A program made the position numbers and the translations under genes. DNA of 64,000 nucleotides from Psychrobacter glacincola (GTDB lineage Bacteria; Pseudomonadota; Gammaproteobacteria; Pseudomonadales; Moraxellaceae), in NCBI GenBank assembly GCA_001411745.2, contig LIQB01000004.1, positions 248,001-312,000 on the forward strand. The letters are read 5' to 3'. Of this stretch, positions 47,014-56,520 are shown piece after piece (position 1 is the stretch's first letter; every line of letters begins with the position of its first letter). The notes under the pieces are model-generated. The model was not told the DNA's origin, searched no databases, and saw nothing but the letters and a program-made list of their open reading frames with translations.

Positions 47014-48990
47014 TTAAGCTGGCTCTTGTAAAACTTCAATCAGATCTTTACTTTTTGTTAGTGAGTAATCAGGTAACTTAGGTTTTAGTCTTTCTAAAAT
47101 GTAGTTTGCTGAAAGTTCATGTTCGTCTAGTAGTGATAGCCAATCCTTAACATAACTTTTAATTCGTCTGTTATCGGATAGTCCCACTAAACCTTTTTCA
47201 TGATAAGGCTTCATACCTTCTAAGCTACCTTGAATCGAAGTATCTTGATTAGAGACTTTTCTACCAACTAAAATCAAATCAAATCTTAAATTTTCACTTA
47301 TACCAAACGCTGAGCTTTTTTGAATAATCTCTGCATAATCTTCTAGTTGCCTTAAATGTTTTTTACTTAATGAAATACTAGGACGTTTAATCTCAATGAT
47401 AACGCATTTAAATATCTTGTTATTGTTTTCATCAAAAATCATTCGTTTACTTGCTAAAAACAAGTCTACTTGACGTTTCGAACCTTCAACTGTCACGTCT
47501 TCAACGTCTTCAACAGTTATTTCTTTGATACCTCTAATTGAGTCTCTTAGATTTTTTGCAGTCCTATTAAAATCATCTTCTTCTGCACCTAAAATCGAGT
47601 ATTGCTCTCCAAACAACCAGCTATTTGACTCAATCACTTGTTGTAAATCAGGAGTTTCTAATACGTTTTTATAGTCATTTACCATAATGCTTCGAAGCAT
47701 TTTTATAACTTGTAATCTCCTAGAAATAATTTCAACTGTACTAATTATATTTTCTAGTTTGGTATTTTGAATTAAATCTGCTAATCGTTCTACATGTTCA
47801 GAGTCCAAATCTAATACGCCTTCGAGCACTTCAAACAAAGCACCGTTTTCATTTGATACCAGAATTCTATCCAATAAACGTACTAAAATTTTAGCAGGCT
47901 TCTCACTTAAATTATTAAAAATTCTAGGATCTGCAATATAGAGCTCTTTAACTACTCTTTTTGTATTTTCTAAATTCCATTTTTGAAGATCATTACCATT
48001 ACTATAAATATGGTCAAAAAAACCCTTATTTTCATAATTCTCTATTAGAAATTCAGCTCGTGCTCTTAGAAAACTGTTATATAGATCAGTTTGCATATCA
48101 TAAACAACTTTTGAAACGGCACTTATTACTTTTCGTGAACCGTCCATTTCATATAGATCATTGTCAAATTTACTATTAAATTTTGAGCTTATAACTGCTG
48201 ATGTATAAAATCCTAGCTTTTTATTGAATCTACTGAGATCTTTATAAACAACTTTATTATTTTTATCAGTAAAGTATATGTATGATTTCTCTGAAGTTGG
48301 CTTGTCATGCCAGCGAAATACAGAGATATTAAATTCATAACCTTCAAGCTCAGCACTTTCGTGTTTTACGTCGTTTTTAGGAACGTGAACTCTAACTCCA
48401 TCAAATAGTATCTTAGCAGTTTGATGGTAAGCTAGAAACCATCCAAACTCGCATGAAAGTAAATTTAAAATCTTCTCATCACTGGGTAGAGAGCCATTTG
48501 AAGCATTAAACCCTGTTAATTGAACTGTAGTACCCGACTTCTCTTTCATTAAAAATGGATACTCAGTATCTTTAGTAGATTTAAGTATGATCTTGTGTAA
48601 ATTAGACTCATGGATAGTTGCTTTATAACTATTACCATTATTCTTCGTATGCCATTCTGCATTATTACTTAATTTATGGAATGAGAAACGACCTATTCCA
48701 TCTTTACCATGTGTATTTATGTCAGCCTTTTTGTTTGAATCATCAAATTTCAAAAAGCCACATTCTTCTCCTTGATCAAAATTGATTCCATTACCATTAT
48801 CACTAACAGTAATGGATACAAGTCCATCTAATTCATTGCGTTCAATGTTTATAACAACTCTATCAGCACACGCATCTAAACCATTCCAGATTAATTCAAA
48901 AATGGCTTTGATTGGCTCTAATGTTTTAAATTTTTTCTTAATTGAGTCAGAAGTAACTTGAACGGAAAGCTCTATATCTTCATTTTGCAT
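47014..48990 (-). CDS. GHKL ATPase fused to PD-(D/E)XK-like nuclease, candidate defence protein
   Basis: 658 residues, markedly more AT-rich than its neighbours. N-terminal GHKL (Hsp90/MutL/MORC) ATPase motifs: N box FELIWNGLDA (E32, N36, D39), G1 DNGNGI (64-69), G2 GKDGIG (95-100), then SGTTVQLTG (152-160). A middle helical region follows. The C-terminal part has NSWLFG (456-461), QVDLFLA with D509, and VIIEIKRP with E533 and K535, matching the Asp-to-Glu-x-Lys core of PD-(D/E)XK nucleases as in Shedu-like proteins. The domain pairing suggests ATP-regulated DNA cleavage, perhaps anti-phage; that is inference. GAGGA precedes the ATG. No methylase or partner gene is adjacent. A valS fragment lies just upstream. 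Confidence 0.8.
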   Translation of the reverse strand: MQNEDIELSVQVTSDSIKKKFKTLEPIKAIFELIWNGLDACADRVVINIERNELDGLVSITVSDNGNGINFDQGEECGFLKFDDSNKKADINTHGKDGIGRFSFHKLSNNAEWHTKNNGNSYKATIHESNLHKIILKSTKDTEYPFLMKEKSGTTVQLTGFNASNGSLPSDEKILNLLSCEFGWFLAYHQTAKILFDGVRVHVPKNDVKHESAELEGYEFNISVFRWHDKPTSEKSYIYFTDKNNKVVYKDLSRFNKKLGFYTSAVISSKFNSKFDNDLYEMDGSRKVISAVSKVVYDMQTDLYNSFLRARAEFLIENYENKGFFDHIYSNGNDLQKWNLENTKRVVKELYIADPRIFNNLSEKPAKILVRLLDRILVSNENGALFEVLEGVLDLDSEHVERLADLIQNTKLENIISTVEIISRRLQVIKMLRSIMVNDYKNVLETPDLQQVIESNSWLFGEQYSILGAEEDDFNRTAKNLRDSIRGIKEITVEDVEDVTVEGSKRQVDLFLASKRMIFDENNNKIFKCVIIEIKRPSISLSKKHLRQLEDYAEIIQKSSAFGISENLRFDLILVGRKVSNQDTSIQGSLEGMKPYHEKGLVGLSDNRRIKSYVKDWLSLLDEHELSANYILERLKPKLPDYSLTKSKDLIEVLQEPA

Positions 48991-49050
48991 ATTTAAATCC
49001 TCTTTTATTGAATCAAGCTACCATCGTACAACTCAATCGACCATAAAAAA

Positions 49051-49165
49051 CTACAACGCTTTCAACTGCTCCATCATCGCCGTGAGCTGCCCTTCTAACT
49101 CAGCCAGTTTCGCTTTCTCAGCATCGACCACTTCTACAGGGGCTTTACTGACGATAGTTTTTGCA
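49051..49165 (-). pseudogene. Duplicated 3' end of valS
   Basis: A diverged copy of the final codons of valS, in the same orientation as intact valS, which ends at 49338. It reads [20 protein letters not shown] and continues to LKAL plus a stop. Against the intact end there are about 11 mismatches over 100 aligned bases and one 9-base in-frame deletion (three codons). No start or upstream valS sequence is attached. It likely came with, or was left by, the event that introduced the neighbouring accessory gene. Confidence 0.9.
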
Positions 49166-49280
49166 ACTTATAAAGATATATTCGAGCTAATCTCAATAGG
49201 ATATAGATAATAGCACACAAATATTCAGTTATTTCTTAGAATCAAAAGTTGATTAGAGAACCAACCAGTAACCAAGTAAA

Positions 49281-49310
49281 AGAACGCCATCACAATTGTG
49301 ACAGCGTTCT
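49281..49310. terminator. Palindromic terminator downstream of valS
   Basis: AGAACGC, CA, TCACAATTGTGA, CA, GCGTTCT forms a long self-complementary hairpin, with AAAA before and TTT after. It lies 28 bases past the intact valS stop and works for the minus strand. Confidence 0.82.
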
Positions 49311-49337
49311 TTATTACTATAGATATTTACGCTTTAT

Positions 49338-52271
49338 TTACAACGCTTTCAACTGCTCCATCTGCGCCGTCATCGCCGTCAACTGCCCTTCTAGCTCAGC
49401 CAGTTTAGCCTTTTCAGCATCGACCACTTCCGCAGGCGCTTTACTCACAAAGCCTTCATTACCGAGCTTGCGGGCGATGCCTTCGGCTTGACCTTTCAGC
49501 TTATCATATGACTTACCTAAACGAGCCAGCTCAGCTGTTGGATCAATCAGCCCTTTCATCGGGACAAGCACGCGTAGCTGACCGACCATACTTGATGATG
49601 ATAGCGGCACTTCATCGCCTTCTTTGACGATCTCTAAGCTCTCGACTTTGGCAAGCGCTTTGAACTGGTTTTTGATACGTGACAGACGCGCATCTTCATC
49701 GCTAGAGATATTTTGTAGTAGCACTGGCAGACGTACGGCATTACCCAATTTCATCTCACCACGGATGTTACGGACGCTAGCGATGAGCTCTTGTAGCCAT
49801 GCCATATCCGCCTCAACCTGCTCACTGATTTGTGCCTCATCCGTTTTTGGATAGTCAGCGACCACGATGCTGTCCGTGTTTTTGCGACCCAGTAGCGGTG
49901 CCACCGTCTGCCAGATTTGCTCGGTCAGATACGGCATGATTGGATGGCTAAAGCGTAGCGCCGTCTCTAACACGTGCAGTAGCACATAACGGATTTGCGC
50001 TTTACGCTCATCAGACACCGAGTCATCATTTAGACTGGCTTTGGCAAGCTCAACATACCAATCACAGTACTCATTCCAGATAAACTCATAGATATCTTGG
50101 CTGACCATATCGAGACGATACTGAGCAAAATGCTGATGAATATCGGCAACGGTAGAGTTCAGGCGGCTCATGATCCATTTTTCTGGTAATTCCCAAACGT
50201 CAGGGTTGGCCGCTTGATCGATAGGCTTGGCATTGCCTTCGCTATCGACGCAGTTCATGAGTACAAAACGGCTGGCGTTCCAGATTTTATTACAGAAGTT
50301 ACGATAGCCTTCGACGCGCTTTAGATCAAAGTTGATATCGCGACCGGTACTGGCTAAGGATGTAAAGGTAAAGCGCAGCGCATCCGTACCAAAGGCTGGG
50401 ATGCCTTCTGGGAACTCTTTACGCGTTTGCTTCTCAATCTTGGCCGCGTCTTTTGGATTCATCATATTGCTGGTGCGTTTTTCGACCAGTGCTTCTAGAT
50501 CAATACCATCGATCAGATCAATCGGATCTAAGACGTTACCTTTCGATTTTGACATTTTTTGACCATTGCCATCACGCACCAGACCATGCACATAGACAGT
50601 CTTAAATGGTACTTGCGGCGTGCCATCTTCGTTTTTCACGAAGTGCATGGTCATCATGATCATGCGAGCAACCCAAAAGAAGATAATGTCAAAACCTGTC
50701 ACCAACACGCTGGTTGGGTGGAAGGTGTCCATCACGCGTGGATCGGCGTTGACGTCTGCCCAGTCAAGCGTACTAAACGTCCACAGACCTGAGCTGAACC
50801 ACGTATCGAGTACGTCATCATCTTGGCGCAAGATCACGTCATCGCTGAGACTGTATTTACTACGGACTTCGGCTTCGTCACGGGCGACATAGATTTCACC
50901 CGTCGCATCGTCATACCATGCAGGGATACGATGTCCCCACCACAGCTGACGACTGATACACCAGTCTTGCAGATCCGTCATCCACGACATATACATGTTT
51001 TTGTACTGTGCAGGGACGAACTCGATGCTGCCGTCTTCTACCGCGTCAATCGCAGGCTTGGCAAGCTCTTTAACTGCGACATACCACTGATCGGTCAACC
51101 ATGGCTCAACGATTGTACCGCCACGCTCAGCACGCGGGGCTTTGAGTGCATAGTCTTCGATATCTTCTAGCCAGCCCTGCTCGCCTGCTTGCTCAACGAG
51201 GAACTTACGAGCGGCAAAACGCTCAAGTCCAGCATACTCGCTCGGCGTGGTTTCTAGCTCTGGCTCACGTGTTTGCAGATCAGGATAAACTTCCATCGAT
51301 GCTAAGATATTGGCGCGCTCATCAAGGATATTAATCAATGGCAAGCTATGACGACGACCCAATTCATAGTCATTGAAATCATGCGCTGGGGTGATTTTTA
51401 CACAGCCCGTACCGAAGTCCTTTTCGACATAATCATCAGCGACGATAGGTACAATACGACCCGTAATTGGCAAAGTAATGGTTTTGCCAACCAAGTGTGC
51501 ATAACGCTCATCGCTAGGATTGACTGCAACAGCCGTATCACCAAGCAAAGTCTCAGGACGTGTAGTTGCGACGACCAGATAGTTTTTGCCATCTTGAGTG
51601 GTTAGGTCTTTATCCGTGAAATAATAGCGGAAATGCCACAAGCTGCCTTTTTCATCGTGGTTTTCTACTTCTAAGTCAGACAGCGCGGTTTGGAATTTAG
51701 GATCCCAGTTCACTAGACGCTTACCACGATAAATAAGTCCATCGTCGAACAGACGAACAAACACTTCTTTTACCGCATTAGACAGACCATCATCCATGGT
51801 AAAGCGCTCACGCGACCAGTCAACCGAGCTGCCCAAACGACGAATTTGGCTGGTGATATTGCCGCCCGACTCTTCTTTCCATTCCCACACTTTATCGACG
51901 AAATCTTCACGCGTCATGTCACGGCGTTTGATGCCTTGTGCTTCTAGGCGACGTTCAACAACCATTTGGGTAGCAATACCCGCATGATCTGTACCCGGTT
52001 GCCACAGCGTATTGTCACCATCCATGCGGTGATAACGCGTGAGCGCATCCATAATCGCATTGTTAAAACCATGACCCATGTGCAGTGAGCCAGTGACGTT
52101 CGGCGGTGGCAGCGCGATAGAGAACGACTCGTCTTTATCAAAGGTCGGCTTAAAATAGCCGCTTTCTTCCCAGCCTTGATACATGCCTGCTTCGACTTCC
52201 GCAGGATTGTACGCATTCTCTAACTGGCTTAGGGCCGCTTGAATAGATGTGGTGAGGTTGTGGTTACTCAT
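49338..52271 (-). CDS. valS: Valyl-tRNA synthetase
   Basis: Class I aminoacyl-tRNA synthetase charging tRNA-Val, 977 residues. The HIGH motif is [15 protein letters not shown], the editing domain has [16 protein letters not shown], the KMSKS loop is [14 protein letters not shown], and the anticodon-binding domain and C-terminal coiled coil ([24 protein letters not shown]) are complete. The coiled-coil end is the part that is duplicated at 49051-49165. Confidence 0.97.
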   Translation of the reverse strand: MSNHNLTTSIQAALSQLENAYNPAEVEAGMYQGWEESGYFKPTFDKDESFSIALPPPNVTGSLHMGHGFNNAIMDALTRYHRMDGDNTLWQPGTDHAGIATQMVVERRLEAQGIKRRDMTREDFVDKVWEWKEESGGNITSQIRRLGSSVDWSRERFTMDDGLSNAVKEVFVRLFDDGLIYRGKRLVNWDPKFQTALSDLEVENHDEKGSLWHFRYYFTDKDLTTQDGKNYLVVATTRPETLLGDTAVAVNPSDERYAHLVGKTITLPITGRIVPIVADDYVEKDFGTGCVKITPAHDFNDYELGRRHSLPLINILDERANILASMEVYPDLQTREPELETTPSEYAGLERFAARKFLVEQAGEQGWLEDIEDYALKAPRAERGGTIVEPWLTDQWYVAVKELAKPAIDAVEDGSIEFVPAQYKNMYMSWMTDLQDWCISRQLWWGHRIPAWYDDATGEIYVARDEAEVRSKYSLSDDVILRQDDDVLDTWFSSGLWTFSTLDWADVNADPRVMDTFHPTSVLVTGFDIIFFWVARMIMMTMHFVKNEDGTPQVPFKTVYVHGLVRDGNGQKMSKSKGNVLDPIDLIDGIDLEALVEKRTSNMMNPKDAAKIEKQTRKEFPEGIPAFGTDALRFTFTSLASTGRDINFDLKRVEGYRNFCNKIWNASRFVLMNCVDSEGNAKPIDQAANPDVWELPEKWIMSRLNSTVADIHQHFAQYRLDMVSQDIYEFIWNEYCDWYVELAKASLNDDSVSDERKAQIRYVLLHVLETALRFSHPIMPYLTEQIWQTVAPLLGRKNTDSIVVADYPKTDEAQISEQVEADMAWLQELIASVRNIRGEMKLGNAVRLPVLLQNISSDEDARLSRIKNQFKALAKVESLEIVKEGDEVPLSSSSMVGQLRVLVPMKGLIDPTAELARLGKSYDKLKGQAEGIARKLGNEGFVSKAPAEVVDAEKAKLAELEGQLTAMTAQMEQLKAL

Positions 52272-52561
52272 AATGGCATTATCTTTTATTGATTGAATGT
52301 GATCAAAGTTAATTGGATTAAAGTGAATATAAAAATTAGGAAAATAATGGATAGAGTGATTTTAACGCAGATGGCAGGATTTTGTTAGATGGTAAGGCAA
52401 TTTATAGAGCCTGAAGGCGGTTTTTAATCAAGTTATTACTCAATCAATACCCCCAATCGGTTGAATGTTCAACAGAACATCTCACCATCATGCGCTAGAA
52501 TATGGGTGATATCGTTATATAAAAAACATCAAAACCCTCTCTAACCAACAGCGAGTCGACC

Positions 52562-53779
52562 TTGTCCCAAGATAATGAGCATACCCATGATACTCAGGCT
52601 GCCCTATCAGGCGACGCACGCGTGAGCGCAATTACCAAAATCCCTGTGGATAACGATGATACTCTGAGCGATAACGATAATCATGAAACAGACGATATGG
52701 CACACAGTCATACGCTACAGCACAGCCATCCTTTAGAAGATGGTCATGTAGAGCATGATCATGCAGACTCTCATACAAACAATCATACAGAAGACAATTT
52801 AGACGAGCCTATAGATGACCCTGACGAAGCCACCGAAGACTTAGAAAATGATGACTTGGAAAACGACGATTTACCAGAAGAGATCAGCGCAGAAGACAAG
52901 GAGACCATCAAAAAGGTCGCCGGTGATGACAATTTAAGCCAAGCAAAAAGCTACGCCAGTATCTTAGTTGAGCAAGTGATGGATGCCAAAGAAACCTTTG
53001 AGCGCTCACTTGGCTCGCTATTTACCAGTGCCTTTACCGCTGGGCTTGAGATTGGCATTAGCTTCTTTATGATTTTATCGGCTTTTGCGCTGTTGAGTGG
53101 TGTGCTATCAAGCCAATACGCAATCGTGCTCGCCTCCCTACTTTACCCGATTGGATTTATCATCGTCGTCATTGGTCAGTCGCTATTATTCACCGAACAG
53201 ACATCGCTGTTAAGCCTACCTGTGCTCAATAAGATTGAACCGCTGCATAAATTACTACGCCTTTGGGGCATTGTCATCGCTGGCAACATCGTTGGCGGCT
53301 GTTTGTTTGCCGCATTGATGATAGGGTTGGGTTTAAATATGCAGCTGTTTAGCGTGAGCGACATCGACACTTATGCCGAACACATTTTAGGGTTTAGGTG
53401 GTGGGTCATATTTGGTAGCGCCATCTTAGCAGGTTGGATGATGGGCGTCACCGCTTGGCTTGTGACCTCAGCGCGCGACACCCTTAGCCGCATCGTTTTG
53501 GTAACGCTTATTACTGGCAGTATTGGTTTTTTAGGATTGCATCACAGTATCGTGGGCAACATTGAGATTTTTTCTGCTTTGCTATACGGCAATACCGTCA
53601 GCTTGGGGCATTATTTACTGTTTTTATTAGTGATATTGGTGGGCAATACCGTCGGCGGCGTGGTGTTTGTGGCGGTACTCAAAAACCGTACTTTCTTATT
53701 TCAAATTGAAAAAGTGAAAGAACAAACGGCTAGTGAACAAGCGGAAGCTAGAAGCAGTGTAAATACCCGCCGACCTTGA
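52562..53779 (+). CDS. Formate/nitrite transporter (FNT) family protein with His/acidic N terminus
   Basis: 405 residues if the TTG at 52562 is the start. The first 110 are highly acidic with many histidines (HSHTLQHSH, HVEHDHADSH). The C-terminal 260 form the six-span FNT-type channel fold, with AFTAGLEIGISFFM, GQSLLFTEQT, LWGIVIAGNIVGG and GNTVGGVVFVAVLK. YfdC-like members have a similar long cytoplasmic N terminus. No ATG lies upstream in frame, and an ATG at 52697 would remove the first 45 residues. The substrate is unknown. Confidence 0.8.
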   Translation: MSQDNEHTHDTQAALSGDARVSAITKIPVDNDDTLSDNDNHETDDMAHSHTLQHSHPLEDGHVEHDHADSHTNNHTEDNLDEPIDDPDEATEDLENDDLENDDLPEEISAEDKETIKKVAGDDNLSQAKSYASILVEQVMDAKETFERSLGSLFTSAFTAGLEIGISFFMILSAFALLSGVLSSQYAIVLASLLYPIGFIIVVIGQSLLFTEQTSLLSLPVLNKIEPLHKLLRLWGIVIAGNIVGGCLFAALMIGLGLNMQLFSVSDIDTYAEHILGFRWWVIFGSAILAGWMMGVTAWLVTSARDTLSRIVLVTLITGSIGFLGLHHSIVGNIEIFSALLYGNTVSLGHYLLFLLVILVGNTVGGVVFVAVLKNRTFLFQIEKVKEQTASEQAEARSSVNTRRP

Positions 53780-53839
53780 CTTGATTGGTATTGGTTAATG
53801 CTAAATGCTAAATGCTATAAATAGATAATTCACCTATTA

Positions 53840-53875
53840 CCCATAACAAGGTTCAATATTTAAACCTGTTATGGG
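53840..53875. terminator. Possible terminator between FNT and BASS genes
   Basis: CCCATAACAAGGTT pairs with AACCTGTTATGGG apart from one bulged base, between two converging genes. The T run is weak. Confidence 0.55.
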
Positions 53876-53885
53876 ATTTCAGCAT

Positions 53886-54809
53886 CTACAGCATACGCGC
53901 TGCCAACACGCTATTTTCTATTTCAGATTTTCTCAGCTTATCGTGTTGAGCACTAAATATACGCACCAAAATCCCCGCGCTTAAGAACATCACCAAAGTA
54001 TAAATGGCTGGCATCATCGACATGTCGTAGTTAGACAATAGTGTCAATGCCATAAATATCGACAAGGTGCTATTCTGCAAACCGACTTCTAGCGTCACCG
54101 AGGTTCTTTGCGCCCAGTTGAGACCGAACCATTTACTACTATAATAACCGAGCGCCATGGTTGAGAGATTTAATAATACCGATACGGGACCAGTAGCGAT
54201 AAAGGCGTCGACAATGATATCGCGTTGCACATAGCCCAAAAACAGCACTAAAAACGTTAAAAATATCACCCCAAATCGAGACACATAGACTTGTGAACGA
54301 TCAGCAACGGTTGGTGCATAGCGTTTAATCAGCATACCGACACTAATAGGCACTATCGTCAGCACCACCAAAGTCAGCATCGTTTTTACTACCGGTAACT
54401 CAAACTCACTACCGCTGCCCATAAAATAAATCAATGAAAAGCTCAGCACAATGGGAATGGTAAAGACGGTAATCACGCTCGCAATCGCAGTCATCGTCAC
54501 CGACAGCGCCACATCGCCTTTGGCTAAATAGGTAAATAAGTTTGAGGTAGTGCCACCCGGACACAATACGAGGAGCATAACCCCGACGGCATACTCTGGG
54601 CGTAATGGCATGATATTGGCTAAGGCAAAGCCAATGATAGGTAACAGTATCAACTGATTGGTCAAGCCTATGCCGACTGCCTTTGGATATTTTAAAACCC
54701 GTTTAAAATCGTTGGTGACGAGGGTCAGACCCATGCCCATCATGATTAAAAACAGACAAATAGGAATGATAACTGAATTGACTAACGTGACTATGGCAAG
54801 ACCTTCCAT
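53886..54809 (-). CDS. Bile acid:sodium symporter (BASS) family transporter
   Basis: 307-residue membrane protein with nine or ten hydrophobic segments. BASS features: FLIMMGMGLTLVTNDFKRVLKYPKA, LLVLCPGGTTSNLFTYLAKGDVALSVTMTA and TLEVGLQNSTLS, the conserved motif with the Na+-site Gln-Asn. Substrates of bacterial members vary and this one is not known. AAGGATGTAG precedes the ATG. A tandem repeat lies 37 bases upstream of the start. Confidence 0.9.
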   Translation of the reverse strand: MEGLAIVTLVNSVIIPICLFLIMMGMGLTLVTNDFKRVLKYPKAVGIGLTNQLILLPIIGFALANIMPLRPEYAVGVMLLVLCPGGTTSNLFTYLAKGDVALSVTMTAIASVITVFTIPIVLSFSLIYFMGSGSEFELPVVKTMLTLVVLTIVPISVGMLIKRYAPTVADRSQVYVSRFGVIFLTFLVLFLGYVQRDIIVDAFIATGPVSVLLNLSTMALGYYSSKWFGLNWAQRTSVTLEVGLQNSTLSIFMALTLLSNYDMSMMPAIYTLVMFLSAGILVRIFSAQHDKLRKSEIENSVLAARML

Positions 54810-54846
54810 AACTACATCCTTGTAGATAAGAGCTGTTTATAGGTTC

Positions 54847-54908
54847 ATTTTATAGATGAATTTTATAGATGAATTTTATAGATGAATTTTATAGATGAAT
54901 TTTATAGA
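54847..54908. repeat. 13-bp tandem repeat array upstream of the BASS gene
   Basis: ATTTTATAGATGA is repeated four times perfectly and a fifth time for 10 bases. It lies 38-99 bases before the BASS start, where promoter elements would be expected; TATAGA-like hexamers recur in each unit. Confidence 0.95.
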
Positions 54909-55137
54909 CCGAGTATGCTGATTAAATGACACCTGATTAGCAATCCTTGCTAAGGCGTACCCTCATAATCAATAGCCGTTAAACACCGACAATCAATTAA
55001 AAAACAGCAAAAAATAAGGCATGGTAAAAGCAAGTATATAGGGGTAAAGTCGCCCTGATTTGCTTTATTCAACGACTCATCAGTCAAATATGGTTTTTGG
55101 TTTTAGAGAACGATGAAATATCATTGAACAGCAACCT

Positions 55138-55332
55138 TCAATCACCACCACCTGAATCACCGCTACTTGAGTCGCTGCTGCCTGAATCACTACCATCGCT
55201 ATCGTCAAGATTATCCTGATCCCAAGAAGAATCCAAAGAAACTGGCGAATTGTCGCGGCTTCCAAACCAACTGGCGACTTTTATGACGATATAAAGGATC
55301 ATAAATCCAGCGATAATCTGTAGAAGAAGCAT
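55138..55332 (-). CDS. Small membrane protein with acidic Ser/Gly tail
   Basis: 64 residues: one transmembrane helix (MLLLQIIAGFMILYIVIKVASWF) and a cytoplasmic or periplasmic tail rich in Asp, Ser and Gly (SDGSDSGSSDSSSGDSGGGD). It follows the two YbjQ-type genes on the same strand, 133 bases after the nearer one, and may belong with them. No family was recognised. The low complexity of the tail is a reason for caution; a frame at 55080-55265 overlaps it and is less plausible. Confidence 0.55.
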   Translation of the reverse strand: MLLLQIIAGFMILYIVIKVASWFGSRDNSPVSLDSSWDQDNLDDSDGSDSGSSDSSSGDSGGGD

Positions 55333-55464
55333 GGTTTATTCTTTATAAATAACAGGTGAGGTAAGTAAGAGACGGTATAGATGAGGGACAATCAAAACGC
55401 ATGACTAGCATTCAATCGTAGATATTGATTACATTAATTCTGAGTGACTCATTGCCCTTTAGAG

Positions 55465-55929
55465 TTACTCACGGCTGTTCACTGCAGTACCATAAGCGAT
55501 GGCTTCAACCATACTGCCCAATTGATTGATATTGCTGACTTCTAGACGTAAGCCGTAGATATGGTTATAGCCTTTGGCTTGTGCTTCGGTACGCATACGT
55601 ACCAGAGCTTCGCGGCGGGCACGGTCGAGTAAGGTCTCGTAAGTGGTCAAGTTTTTGCCAAAGATGCTCAATACCCGAGCGATAATCATTTTGAAATAAT
55701 CTTGGGCAATAACCACGCTGCCAAGCACCAGCTCACCCTCAGTATTGGCAACAAGTTTCGGCACATAAAAGCGCTCACTTGAGACCATAATATGGCTTAA
55801 TTCTTGCTCTGCAATGCTTAACTGCGCGAGATGTTGGCGCTCATGACGCGACCCAAAGAACCAACCAGCAGCGAATAGTAAAATAAACGGTGCGTAATTG
55901 ATAAGCATCTGGGTAAGGGAATTATTCAT
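55465..55929 (-). CDS. Membrane-anchored YbjQ/UPF0145-like protein
   Basis: 154 residues: an N-terminal transmembrane helix (YAPFILLFAAGWFFG) is followed by a YbjQ-type domain (LVLGSVVIAQDYFKMIIARVLSIFGKNLTTYETLLDRARREALVRM, then GYNHIYGLRLEVSNI and AYGTAV). UPF0145 proteins are annotated as heavy-metal-binding-like folds without proven function. The soluble paralogue lies immediately upstream at 55990. Confidence 0.82.
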   Translation of the reverse strand: MNNSLTQMLINYAPFILLFAAGWFFGSRHERQHLAQLSIAEQELSHIMVSSERFYVPKLVANTEGELVLGSVVIAQDYFKMIIARVLSIFGKNLTTYETLLDRARREALVRMRTEAQAKGYNHIYGLRLEVSNINQLGSMVEAIAYGTAVNSRE

Positions 55930-55989
55930 GGCACGTCTCTTGTCATAAACTTATCATAAAAAAGCATCGATGCTTTAAGATTTGGTTAG

Positions 55990-56436
55990 CTAACCAAAAG
56001 GATTGAAACGTGGCAAGTCATCGGTCGCTGTCGGTGCAGAATTTTGTAGATTTGGCTGTTGACCAGACTGATGAGAAGAGTCGCTTGGTGGGGTTTGGTA
56101 GACTTGCTGCGGCATCGGTATGGCTTTGACAGCGGTGCCATAGACAAACAATTCAGAGGCTCCCTGCGCGATGCTAGAGGTCGAAAAACGCAACCCCACC
56201 ACCGCATCTGCACCCAAAGCTTCTGCTTTGACAATCATCCGATCGATCGCCTCTTGCCGCGACTCTTCTAACAGCTCGGTATAAGCCGTTAACTCACCAC
56301 CGACGATATTTTTTAGTCCAGCAAACAAGTCTTTGCCGACATGTTTTGAGCGCACGGTGCTGCCGTACACCACATCCAAACGCTCGGTGATTTGATAGTT
56401 GGGCAAATGCTCAAGATTGGAGAGTTGCACAGTCAT
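55990..56436 (-). CDS. YbjQ family (UPF0145) protein
   Basis: 148 residues. Clear YbjQ domain over about 1-105: LDVVYGSTVRSKHVGKDLFAGLKNIVGGELTAYTELLEESRQEAIDRMIVKAEALGADAVVGLRFSTSSIAQGASELFVYGTAV. This ends with a Pro/Gln/Ser-rich tail. The gene precedes its membrane-anchored paralogue by 60 bases, so the two are probably co-transcribed. ATAAGGTCG precedes the ATG. Confidence 0.92.
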   Translation of the reverse strand: MTVQLSNLEHLPNYQITERLDVVYGSTVRSKHVGKDLFAGLKNIVGGELTAYTELLEESRQEAIDRMIVKAEALGADAVVGLRFSTSSIAQGASELFVYGTAVKAIPMPQQVYQTPPSDSSHQSGQQPNLQNSAPTATDDLPRFNPFG

Positions 56437-56520
56437 AATACGACCTTATCGGTGACGTTATATAGACAGCGTCAACTTGGATATAGACCAAACCACGCTG
56501 TCCGTATATTGATAAAAAGG

